Shown here: positions 1-5,323 of the stretch, one piece after another | Numbering within the stretch: position 1 is the first letter of the stretch | Layout: the number at the start of each line of letters is the position of its first letter | Assembly (NCBI GenBank): GCA_937858165.1 | Contig: CALLZA010000619.1 | Span: forward strand, 1-7,386 | Reading direction: 5' to 3' | From: an uncultured Ardenticatenia bacterium | GTDB taxonomy: Bacteria; Chloroflexota; Anaerolineae; Promineifilales; Promineifilaceae | DNA: 7,386 bases | Made by a program: the position numbers and the translations under genes | Notes under the pieces: model-generated | The model's input: only the letters and a program-made list of their open reading frames with translations | Databases searched by the model: none | What the model was told of the DNA's origin: nothing

Positions 1-113
1 TTGATGTTTGTTGAGCTTCCTTCGTGGTCTCGACTGTCACGGCTAGATATTATGTCAGATAGTCGTTCAGTATGGTCTGTCTTTGATCGCGTTTCACAGC
101 CTCGTAGATGCGG
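1..113. other. Probable non-genomic read tail before the adapter
   Basis: This stretch lies outside the Illumina adapter and its T run, on the side away from the genomic insert. It has a mixed, roughly balanced base composition unlike the GC-rich remainder, and no plausible reading frame or motif. In a read that runs through insert, adapter and flow-cell linker, bases called after that point have no template and look random. I infer that this is such a tail. A chimeric join to unrelated real DNA is the alternative. Confidence 0.7.
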
Positions 114-128
114 TTTTTTTTTTTTTTT
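114..128. other. Run of 15 T, flow-cell linker read-through
   Basis: Fifteen consecutive T's directly abut the P7 sequence. Illumina surface oligos carry a poly-T spacer 5' of P7, so a read-through of a short insert ends in poly-A, seen here as poly-T on the opposite strand. It is not a transcription terminator: no GC-rich stem precedes it and it continues straight into adapter. Confidence 0.9.
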
Positions 129-194
129 CAAGCAGAAGACGGCATACGAGATCTAGTACGGTCTCGTGGGCTCGGAGATGTGTATAAGAGACAG
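129..194 (+). other. Illumina Nextera P7 adapter with i7 index (contaminant)
   Basis: Positions 129-152 match the 24-base Illumina P7 sequence. Positions 153-160 (CTAGTACG) are the 8-base index, which I recall as the adapter-strand form of Nextera index N702. Positions 161-194 are the Nextera read-2 transposase adapter, and 176-194 are the 19-base Tn5 mosaic end ending in AGACAG. All parts are complete and in the commercial order, so this is an untrimmed library adapter and not a natural transposon end. Translations across it give peptides such as QAEDGIRD, MCIRDR and LIHISEP, which I recognise as frequent adapter-derived contaminants of metagenomic protein sets. Confidence 0.98.
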
Positions 195-195
195 G

Positions 196-525
196 GCCAC
201 CACCGTGGCCCTTTCGGCCACGCCGACTCCAACGGCCACGACGACGCCCACACCCAGTGCCACGCCCACCGCCTCACCCACGGCGACAGCCACGTTGGCA
301 CCGTCACCGACAACCACGGCTACACCCATCCCGGTGGCCACGGACACACCAACAGCCGAAGCGCCGGGGGCGTCTACATCTGAGCATGCGGACTCAGCCG
401 AGGGCGAGGTAACGGAGGACAAGCCAGCGGCGGGTGGGGCAGCGGTGGCGTCGTGGCTGTTTATTGGCGCGGCGGTGGTGTTGGCCGGGGTGTTGGGCGT
501 GGCGATGTATCGACGGCGGGCGTAG
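196..525 (+). CDS. C-terminal fragment of a Thr/Pro-rich membrane-anchored surface protein (5' partial)
   Basis: Only the last ~109 codons are present, because the 5' part is cut off by the adapter junction at 194/195. An in-frame ATG inside the adapter (166) is an artefact. The fragment opens with about 55 residues of low-complexity Thr/Pro/Ala linker (TPTPTATTTPTPSATPTASP and similar). An acidic segment follows (STSEHADSAEGEVTEDKPAAGG), then one hydrophobic helix (ASWLFIGAAVVLAGVLGVAM) and a basic tail, YRRRA, before the stop. This is the usual plan of an exported protein: the ectodomain sits on an extended, probably glycosylatable stalk and is held by a C-terminal transmembrane helix with a positive inside tail. 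No LPXTG sortase motif is present. The ectodomain, and so the function, is missing. Such linkers are common in Chloroflexota surface proteins, which is a weak taxonomic hint. Confidence 0.8.
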   Translation, partial: ATTVALSATPTPTATTTPTPSATPTASPTATATLAPSPTTTATPIPVATDTPTAEAPGASTSEHADSAEGEVTEDKPAAGGAAVASWLFIGAAVVLAGVLGVAMYRRRA

Positions 526-549
526 CGCGATTCTCCAGAATCGCGCTAC
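522..549. terminator. 13-bp perfect inverted repeat between convergent genes, possible bidirectional terminator
   Basis: GTAGCGCGATTCT (522-534) and AGAATCGCGCTAC (537-549) are perfect reverse complements separated by CC. The left arm contains the stop codon of the surface-protein gene, and the right arm ends 4 nt before the stop of the minus-strand DUF218 gene. The placement suits a terminator shared by two convergent genes. Neither side has a clear U-tract, so it may instead be one copy of a dispersed palindromic repeat. Confidence 0.5.
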
Positions 550-553
550 AGGT

Positions 554-1222
554 CTAGCGATCGCCGGCCAGTTGTGCCCCCCACCCGGCCGGTTGTCCGC
601 TGGCCGTCTCGACCAGCGGCGGCGGTTGGCGGCGGAAGACGTCCCAGGCGGCGACCAGCGTGGCTGCCGTTTCTCGCATCTCGTACCAACGCGCGCCGCG
701 ATACGGCTGCTGGTCGGCCACGGCTCCCACCGCACGCACCCCCAACCCGTCACAGGTCAGCAAGGCGCGGGGCAGGTGGAACGCTTGCGTCACCAGGACG
801 GCGTCGCGCACGTCGAAGACGTAGCGAGCGCGATAGCACGTGTCATAGGTGCGCAGGCCGCCGTGGTCGGTAGTGATGTCAGCCGGATCGACGCCCCGAT
901 CGACGGCATAGGCTTTCATCGCCTCTGGTTCATCATAGCTGCCCGAATCCGGGCCACCGCTCATGATCAGGCGACCGACCTGTCCACTTTGGTAGAGGGC
1001 GATGGCTGTCTCCACCCGGTCGCGCAGAACGGCGCTGAGGCGGCCGTTGCCATAGACTGCCGCGCCGAAGACGATGGCCACCGGGCGGGCGGGCGTCTCG
1101 GCGTGGGTGTACATGGTCGAGCCGTAGTGGAACTTGACCGCGCCGCGCCACAGCAGGGGAGCACTGACAACCAGCAGTACTGTCGCCAACGAGACGAGAC
1201 AACCTTTACGCAGAAATGACAT
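554..1222 (-). CDS. SanA/YdcF-like DUF218 membrane-anchored protein
   Basis: This 222-residue protein starts with a basic N-terminus (MSFLRKG) and one hydrophobic segment at about residues 7-25, so it is probably anchored with its domain outside the cytoplasm. The rest is a DUF218 domain (about 47-200). Family hallmarks include the opening strand VAIVFGAAV, the RLSAVLRDRVETAIALY helix, MSGG (87-90), the acidic YDEPEAM segment (96-102), LRTYDTCYRA (123-132) and VTQAFHLPRAL (144-154). The last of these holds the conserved His149 and Arg152. Length and layout fit SanA, the E. coli protein linked to vancomycin exclusion at high temperature and thought to act in envelope barrier function. The biochemical activity of the family is not settled. 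The gene converges on the surface-protein gene and diverges from the SDR operon. No Shine-Dalgarno is visible, and a TATAAT lies 6 nt before the ATG. Confidence 0.85.
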   Translation of the reverse strand: MSFLRKGCLVSLATVLLVVSAPLLWRGAVKFHYGSTMYTHAETPARPVAIVFGAAVYGNGRLSAVLRDRVETAIALYQSGQVGRLIMSGGPDSGSYDEPEAMKAYAVDRGVDPADITTDHGGLRTYDTCYRARYVFDVRDAVLVTQAFHLPRALLTCDGLGVRAVGAVADQQPYRGARWYEMRETAATLVAAWDVFRRQPPPLVETASGQPAGWGAQLAGDR

Positions 1223-1228
1223 CGGCCC

Positions 1229-1234
1229 ATTATA
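1229..1234 (-). promoter_or_regulatory. -10 element placed for a leaderless transcript of the DUF218 gene
   Basis: A perfect TATAAT on the minus strand ends 6 nt before the start codon, which would place transcription initiation at or next to the A of the ATG. The -35 region at the usual distance (near 1252-1257) is poor. There is no ribosome binding site between the hexamer and the ATG, consistent with a leaderless mRNA. Confidence 0.5.
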
Positions 1235-1345
1235 GGCCAGCCGCCAAAAAGCCCGGACGAAATCGGCACTCTTCTCAGGATTCTCTGACGGTTGGCCGCT
1301 TGCCTCGCAGCCGATCCGAAAAGACCTCTAATTCTACGAAATAAC

Positions 1346-1373
1346 CTTGACAAAATATAGACAATTTGTTAGG
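1346..1373. promoter_or_regulatory. Imperfect dyad spanning the promoter, candidate operator
   Basis: CTTGACAAA (1346-1354) and TTTGTTAGG (1365-1373) are inverted copies pairing at 7 of 9 positions about a 10-bp centre. The dyad covers the -35, the spacer and the start of the -10. A dyad embedded between -35 and -10 is typical of MerR-family operators, including the light- or B12-responsive LitR/CarH regulators of carotenoid and photolyase genes. No regulator gene lies in the window, so the assignment is speculative. Confidence 0.3.
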
Positions 1374-1375
1374 AT
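1347..1375 (+). promoter_or_regulatory. Sigma-70-like promoter of the SDR-SRPBCC-FAD operon
   Basis: A consensus -35 TTGACA (1347-1352), a 17-bp spacer and -10 TAGGAT (1370-1375, 4 of 6 matches) sit in the most AT-rich stretch of the region. Initiation would fall near 1382, giving a leader of roughly 33 nt before the ATG at 1415. An alternative -10, TATAAA at 1384-1389, lacks a good -35. Confidence 0.7.
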
Positions 1376-1414
1376 ACCAACTGTATAAACTTACAAGGGC
1401 CAAGGTTAATTCAC

Positions 1415-2050
1415 ATGCCAACAGCAATGATTTGGGGTGCCACGGGCGGCATAGGCCGAGCACTGGTTGACGTATTACTGGATAAAGAGTGGTCGGTTGT
1501 GGCTGTCAGCCGCGACGAAGAGGCGCTGGCCGGGCGGGTTACCTGCTCACTGCGCGCCGATGTAGCCGATCCCTTCAGCGTGCAGCGGGCCGTGCAGGCC
1601 GCAGCCCACGAGGTGGACGACGTCGCTTTGTGGGTCTATGCCGCGGGCGACATCACCGCCGCGCCGGTGGAGGAGATGACCCCGGCTGTGTGGGGGCGCA
1701 TCCTGACTGCCAACCTGACTGGCGCGTATCACGCGGCACACTACAGCCTGCCGCTGCTGGCTCCCGATGCGCATCTAGTCTTTGTCGGCGCGGTGAGTGA
1801 GCGGCTACGGCTGCCGGGCCTGTCGGCTTATGCCGCGGCCAAAGCCGGGCTGGAGGCGTTTGCCGACGCGCTGCGCAAGGAGCAGCGGCGGCGACGGGTG
1901 ACGGTCGTGCGCCCGTCGGCCGTGGCGACGCCGTTGTGGGATAAGGTTCCATTGCGAATGCCCAAGGACGCCCCGCCACCCTCAAAAGTAGCCGGGCGTA
2001 TACTGGCCGCCTACGACGAAGGGCACAGCGGCCTGCTCGATCTGGTCTAA
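1415..2050 (+). CDS. Short-chain dehydrogenase/reductase (SDR) with displaced catalytic serine
   Basis: This 211-residue Rossmann protein has the SDR dinucleotide-binding turn GATGGIG (8-14). AAG (76-78) replaces the classical NNAG, Asn100 stands in the helix-4 position, and the active-site YAAAK is Tyr139/Lys143. The residue 13 before the Tyr, normally the catalytic Ser, is Ala126. The nearest serine is Ser128 in GAVSERLRLPGLSAY. The protein is shorter than classical SDRs (about 250). Its C-terminal substrate loop carries a Pro-rich stretch, RMPKDAPPPSK. It probably oxidises or reduces a hydroxyl/carbonyl group with NAD(P)(H), with altered chemistry possible. The ATG at 1415 follows a weak AAGG (1402-1405). 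A second in-frame ATG lies at 1427. It is first in the operon, ending 3 nt before the SRPBCC gene. Family assignment is firm, substrate unknown. Confidence 0.85.
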   Translation: MPTAMIWGATGGIGRALVDVLLDKEWSVVAVSRDEEALAGRVTCSLRADVADPFSVQRAVQAAAHEVDDVALWVYAAGDITAAPVEEMTPAVWGRILTANLTGAYHAAHYSLPLLAPDAHLVFVGAVSERLRLPGLSAYAAAKAGLEAFADALRKEQRRRRVTVVRPSAVATPLWDKVPLRMPKDAPPPSKVAGRILAAYDEGHSGLLDLV

Positions 2051-2053
2051 ACC

Positions 2054-2515
2054 ATGTCCGAATTCCACCACACCTTCACCGTTGACGCGCCGCTGGCGGC
2101 CGTCCGCGCCTTCCACCATGACACCGGCGTCCTGCGCCAACTGACGCCGCTGCCGATCATCGCCCGCGTCCACGCCTTCGAGCCGCTGGCCGACGGTTCG
2201 CGGGCCGACTTTACCCTATGGTTCGGGCCGCTGCCGCTGCGCTGGCAGGCGGTGCACAGCGACGTGGGGCCGGATGGTTTCACCGACACGCAGGTCAGCG
2301 GTCCGCTCAAGTCGTGGCGGCACAACCACCGTTTCACTGCGCTCGGCCCGCGACTCACCCGTGTCGATGACCACATCGTCTATGAGCACCATGCCGGCCC
2401 GCGCGGCCTGCTGACACGGCTGCTCTTTGCCCGGCCGGGGTTGCTCTACCTGTTCACGGCGCGCAAACTGCTGACACGGCGCGGGGTGGCCCGCCTTGAT
2501 GGAGCCGGCGCATGA
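2054..2515 (+). CDS. SRPBCC (START-like) ligand-binding protein
   Basis: The 153-residue product has the SRPBCC/polyketide-cyclase-like pattern. An opening strand, EFHHTFTVDAPLAAVRAFHHD, is followed by the small helices around VLRQLTPLP. Alternating strands come next (ADFTLWFGPLPLRWQAVH, FTDTQVSGPLKSWRHNHRF, TRVDDHIVYEH) and then a long C-terminal helix (LLFARPGLLYLFTARKLLTRRG). Members bind hydrophobic ligands in a helix-grip cavity, and some act as cyclases, but catalysis cannot be inferred here. It lies between two redox genes, 3 nt after the SDR and overlapping the next gene by 4 nt (ATGA), so all three are translationally coupled. There is no strong ribosome binding site of its own. A reasonable inference is that it presents or shields a lipophilic substrate for the adjacent enzymes. 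Confidence 0.75.
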   Translation: MSEFHHTFTVDAPLAAVRAFHHDTGVLRQLTPLPIIARVHAFEPLADGSRADFTLWFGPLPLRWQAVHSDVGPDGFTDTQVSGPLKSWRHNHRFTALGPRLTRVDDHIVYEHHAGPRGLLTRLLFARPGLLYLFTARKLLTRRGVARLDGAGA

Positions 2516-3975
2516 CCACCATCGTCATCGGCGCGGGCATCGGTGGGCTGACGGCCGCGGCCCTCTTGCTGCGCGCCGGGCAGCGCGTTACCGTCCTTGA
2601 GGCCCACGTCTACCCTGGCGGCAGCGCCGGCACCTTCTACCATAAGGGGTATCGCTTCGACGCCGGCGCGACACTGGCCGGCGGCTTTGCGCCCGGCGGC
2701 CCCCATGCCCGGTTGGCCGAGCTGCTGGGGCTGGCGTGGCCGATCACGCCGGTCGATCCGGCCTGGGTTGTCCATCTGCCCGACGGCCGCACCGTCACCC
2801 AGTGGGCCGACGCGGCGGCCTGGCAAGAGGAGCGTCGCTGCGCCTTCCCCGCGGCCGAACCGTTCTGGCGGCGACAGGAGCGGCTGGCCGACATCAGTTG
2901 GGACATCTCGTCGCGACCCTTCCCCTGGCCGCCGCGCTCGGCGGGCGATCTAGCCGCGCTGGCCCTAGCCCTCAGGCCGCGCACGGTGGGCGCGCTGCCC
3001 TACCTAACGCGCACCGTCGCCGACATGGTCGACGGCAACGACCCGCACTTCCGAACCTTTCTCGACGCCCAGTTGCTCATCTCGGCTCAGACGACGGCCG
3101 ACTACGCCGGGGCGCTCTACGGTAGCGCGGCGCTCGATCTGCCGCGCCGCGGCGTCAACCACGTGCATGGCGGCATCGGCGCGCTGGCCCGCACGCTGGT
3201 CGACTGGTTGCGGGCCAATGGCGGTGAGGTGCTTTACCGGCAGCGGGTGGAACGGATCGAGATCGGACGCGCCGGGCAAGCAAACGTTGTCCATACCACC
3301 CGGGGGCTGAGCCTGGCCGCCGACGTTGTGCTGGCTAATGTAACGCCGTGGGCGTTGGCCGGGCTGTTGGGGCCGGGCGCGCCGGCGGGGTTGCGGCGCG
3401 ACGTGGCCGGGCTGCGGCCGACCTGGGGCGCGTTCACGCTCTATCTGGGGCTGGACGCCGCCGCCTTGCCGCCCGGTCTCCCCGACCATCATCAGGTAAT
3501 CGTCGATGGCACGCGACCGCTGGGCGAGGGCAACTCCGTCTTCTTCTCGCTCTCGCCGGCCGATGATCCGGAGCGCGCCCCGGCCGGAATGCGCGCGGCG
3601 ACCCTCTCGACGCATACGGCGGTAGAGCCGTGGTGGCACCTTTGCGACGGGCCGGATGAAGCTGCCTACCGAGTGCGGCGCAATGCGTATGCCGAGCGGC
3701 TGCTGGCGGCGGCCGAGCGGGCCATGCCCAGGCTGCGAGCGGCGGTGCGCCTGTGTCTGCCGGGCACACCGGTCACGTTCCAGTATTACACGCGGCGACC
3801 GATGGGCATGGTCGGCGGCTTCGCCCAGACGTCGCTCTTCGCCGCCCGCGGGCCGCAGACGGGTATTGACAACCTGTGGCTGGTAGGCGATTCCATTTTC
3901 CCTGGCCAGTCGACGGCCGGAGTGACGCTGGGGGCGATGCGCGTGGCGACCGAAGTACTTCGGTCGTCAGCCTGA
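2512..3975 (+). CDS. CrtI-type (phytoene desaturase-like) FAD-dependent oxidoreductase
   Basis: The 487-residue product opens with an FAD/NAD-binding fold: IVIGAGIGGLTAAALL (4-19) with GxGxxG at 7-12, and Glu30 closing strand 2 in VTVLEA. YPGGSAGTF follows, the conserved GG segment of CrtI/CrtO/CrtISO proteins. A central HGGIGALARTLVDWLRANGG is the usual second family motif. The C-terminus NLWLVGDSIFPGQSTAGVTL closes the FAD site, with the GD that contacts the FAD ribityl chain. Length matches the carotenoid desaturase/isomerase superfamily (about 490-510). The chemistry would be FAD-dependent desaturation, isomerisation or oxidation of a polyene or other hydrophobic substrate, probably at the membrane. 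Which reaction is carried out cannot be decided. A good GGAG (2501-2504), 7 nt before the ATG, supports the start, which overlaps the SRPBCC stop by 4 nt. No phytoene synthase gene is present in the window. Confidence 0.85.
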   Translation: MTTIVIGAGIGGLTAAALLLRAGQRVTVLEAHVYPGGSAGTFYHKGYRFDAGATLAGGFAPGGPHARLAELLGLAWPITPVDPAWVVHLPDGRTVTQWADAAAWQEERRCAFPAAEPFWRRQERLADISWDISSRPFPWPPRSAGDLAALALALRPRTVGALPYLTRTVADMVDGNDPHFRTFLDAQLLISAQTTADYAGALYGSAALDLPRRGVNHVHGGIGALARTLVDWLRANGGEVLYRQRVERIEIGRAGQANVVHTTRGLSLAADVVLANVTPWALAGLLGPGAPAGLRRDVAGLRPTWGAFTLYLGLDAAALPPGLPDHHQVIVDGTRPLGEGNSVFFSLSPADDPERAPAGMRAATLSTHTAVEPWWHLCDGPDEAAYRVRRNAYAERLLAAAERAMPRLRAAVRLCLPGTPVTFQYYTRRPMGMVGGFAQTSLFAARGPQTGIDNLWLVGDSIFPGQSTAGVTLGAMRVATEVLRSSA

Positions 3976-4004
3976 TTGACGGAGCACGGCCGAGGCGTTA
4001 GACT
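3976..4004 (+). promoter_or_regulatory. Sigma-70-like promoter of the MOSC gene
   Basis: TTGACG (3976-3981) directly follows the stop codon of the FAD oxidoreductase gene. A 17-bp spacer leads to TAGACT (3999-4004, 4 of 6 matches). Initiation near 4011 would leave a leader of about 16 nt containing the Shine-Dalgarno. The pattern closely copies the promoter at 1347-1375, so the MOSC gene can be expressed apart from the upstream operon. Confidence 0.55.
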
Positions 4005-4014
4005 TCTCGCCCAC

Positions 4015-4019
4015 GGAGG
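4015..4019 (+). promoter_or_regulatory. Shine-Dalgarno fixing the MOSC start
   Basis: GGAGG lies 7 nt before the ATG at 4027, ideal spacing. This decides against the upstream in-frame TTG at 3976, which would add 17 residues lacking any family match and falls inside the predicted promoter. Confidence 0.8.
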
Positions 4020-4026
4020 CCAGCTC

Positions 4027-4506
4027 ATGAACCAGAACATAGACGGCGGCCGCATTTTCCAAATCAACGCCTCAGATGGGGGTGTTCCCAAGCTGCCGCT
4101 ACGCCGGAGCGAAGTCGACATGTTCGGTCTGCGCGGCGACGCTCATAACGACACTGTGCACCACGGCGGGGTGGAGAAGGCCATTAGCCTCTATTCATTG
4201 GAGCTTATTCTGGCCCTGCAGGCGGAGGGCCACCCGATCTACCCCGGCTCTACTGGCGAAAACGTGACAATCGCTGGCCTCGACTGGTCGCGGGTCGTGG
4301 CCGGCGCGCGCCTGGGGCTGGGCGAGGCGGTGGAGATCGAAATCACCCGCTACGCCACCCCGTGCAGCACCATCCGCGAATCATTTGTCGATGGGCAGTT
4401 CGAACGCATCTCCTGGCGAACGCATCCCGGCTGGGCGCGCGCCTATGCCCGTGTGTTGCGGCCCGGTGCCATTGCCATCGGCGATGTCGTGCGCCTTGAA
4501 ATGTAG
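4027..4506 (+). CDS. Stand-alone MOSC-domain protein
   Basis: This 159-residue product is almost entirely one MOSC (molybdenum cofactor sulfurase C-terminal) domain. It begins with a strand, GRIFQINAS, then PKLPLRRSEVDMFGLRGDAHND (21-42) and the conserved HHGGVEKAISLYS (45-57). The PGSTGENVTIAGLDW segment (73-87) and the conserved cysteine Cys113 in TRYATPCSTI follow. MOSC domains are believed to carry sulfur on that cysteine or to bind molybdenum cofactor. Small single-domain relatives such as YiiM act in Moco-dependent reduction of N-hydroxylated compounds, and whether this one does is unknown. The GRIFQINASDGGVPK opening matches the YiiM-like subgroup in style. The gene converges with the FabG-like SDR, with 21 nt between stops and no clear terminator. 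It has its own promoter and an excellent Shine-Dalgarno. Confidence 0.88.
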   Translation: MNQNIDGGRIFQINASDGGVPKLPLRRSEVDMFGLRGDAHNDTVHHGGVEKAISLYSLELILALQAEGHPIYPGSTGENVTIAGLDWSRVVAGARLGLGEAVEIEITRYATPCSTIRESFVDGQFERISWRTHPGWARAYARVLRPGAIAIGDVVRLEM

Positions 4507-4527
4507 GCGCGGTCGAGCCTTGGGCTA

Positions 4528-5289
4528 TTACGTGCGCAGGTAGGACGCGCCATTGACGTCGATGATCGCCCCGGTCATGAACTCCGCCCCGGCCGACGCC
4601 AAGAACAACACCGCATAAGCCACCTCTTCCGGCTGGGCGACGCGGTTGAACGGGCTTTGGGCACGAATCTCGACCCCGCTCTGGCCACTCAGCGCTTCGC
4701 GGGCCATGTCCGTTTGTACAAAGCCGGGGGCGACGACGCCGACGGAGATGCCATAGGGGGCCAGGTACTTGGCCAGCGACTGGCTCATGGCGTTGAGCGC
4801 CGCCTTGCTGGCGCCATAGGCCGGGCCGGTCGGTTCGCCGCGGAACGCGCCGCGCGAGGAGACGTTGACGATGCGGCCGCCCCCCTGGGCGATCATGTGG
4901 CGCGCCGCGCAGTAGCTGGCGTTGGCCGCGCCGATGACGTTGGTATCGAACACGCGCCGCCAACTGGCTTGCCACGTTTCGTACTCCACCTCGGCCAGGG
5001 GGTGGTCTTCATAGATGGCGGCGTTGTTGACCAGCACGTCGAGGCGGCCGGCCTGGGCGATGACGGCATCGACGAAGGCCGCCACGGCCGCCGCGTCGGC
5101 CAGATCGCCGGACACGAGGTAGTGCGGCCCGCCCGGCAGTTCGGCCAGCGTGGCTTCGGCTGCGGCCTGGTCGCGGTGGTAGTGGACGGCCACGCGCGCG
5201 CCGCGCTCGGCGAAGAGGCGGGCAATGGCCCGGCCGATGCCGCGCGAGGAGCCGGTGACGAGAACAACTTGGTTGGTAAAATCGAGCAT
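4528..5289 (-). CDS. FabG-like SDR oxidoreductase
   Basis: With the start at ATG 5289, this is a 253-residue classical SDR. TGSSRGIG (12-19) binds the cofactor, and NNAA (88-91), Asn117, Ser145, Tyr158 and Lys162 (YGASK) form the complete catalytic set. PGFVQTDM follows, and the C-terminus FMTGAIIDVNGASYLR is typical of 3-oxoacyl-ACP reductase-type enzymes. Arg16 and the HYHRD segment after strand 2 suggest NADP(H) preference. It is closest in style to FabG, but this fold serves many alcohol/ketone substrates and no fatty-acid genes are adjacent, so no symbol is given. An upstream in-frame TTG at 5322 would add 11 residues (REVLSGYNWT) derived from promoter and repeat DNA, so the ATG preceding LDFTNQVVLVTG is preferred. 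The gene is divergent from pyrG. Confidence 0.88.
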   Translation of the reverse strand: MLDFTNQVVLVTGSSRGIGRAIARLFAERGARVAVHYHRDQAAAEATLAELPGGPHYLVSGDLADAAAVAAFVDAVIAQAGRLDVLVNNAAIYEDHPLAEVEYETWQASWRRVFDTNVIGAANASYCAARHMIAQGGGRIVNVSSRGAFRGEPTGPAYGASKAALNAMSQSLAKYLAPYGISVGVVAPGFVQTDMAREALSGQSGVEIRAQSPFNRVAQPEEVAYAVLFLASAGAEFMTGAIIDVNGASYLRT

Positions 5290-5295
5290 GGTCCA

Positions 5296-5323
5296 ATTGT
5301 AACCTGATAAGACCTCACGCAAA
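5296..5323 (-). promoter_or_regulatory. Promoter of the FabG-like SDR, leaderless arrangement
   Basis: On the minus strand, TACAAT (5301 to 5296, 5 of 6 matches) ends 6 nt before the ATG at 5289, so transcription should start at the start codon. A partial -35, TTTGCG (5323 to 5318, 3 of 6), lies 16 bp upstream, inside the edge of the repeat element that begins at 5308. No Shine-Dalgarno is visible. Confidence 0.5.

Noticed and set aside
114..128. T run as an intrinsic terminator
   Set aside because: No stem precedes it and it joins directly to P7, so it is linker read-through.
176..194. Tn5-type 19-bp mosaic end as evidence of a natural transposon
   Set aside because: It is embedded in a full Nextera adapter with P7 and index. 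There is no transposase gene and no second end.
200..350. Repetitive ACGCCNACN stretch as a CRISPR or tandem DNA repeat
   Set aside because: The periodicity comes from Thr/Pro/Ala codons in a low-complexity protein linker. There are no fixed repeats with unique spacers.
108..525. Reading frames that start inside the adapter (108, 166) or run antisense through it
   Set aside because: Their N-termini or C-termini are adapter translations. Only the part from 196 in the frame ending at 525 is genuine.
434..1219. 261-codon plus-strand frame across the DUF218 gene
   Set aside because: It is an antisense shadow in GC-rich DNA. The minus-strand frame has clear family motifs and this one has none.
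4507..4527. Terminator between the MOSC gene and the FabG-like SDR gene
   Set aside because: Only a 4-bp AGCC/GGCT stem is visible, with no U-tract, so it is too weak to call.
5290..5322. 11-residue N-terminal extension of the FabG-like SDR from TTG at 5322
   Set aside because: It translates the predicted -10 and the repeat edge. The family N-terminus fits the ATG at 5289.
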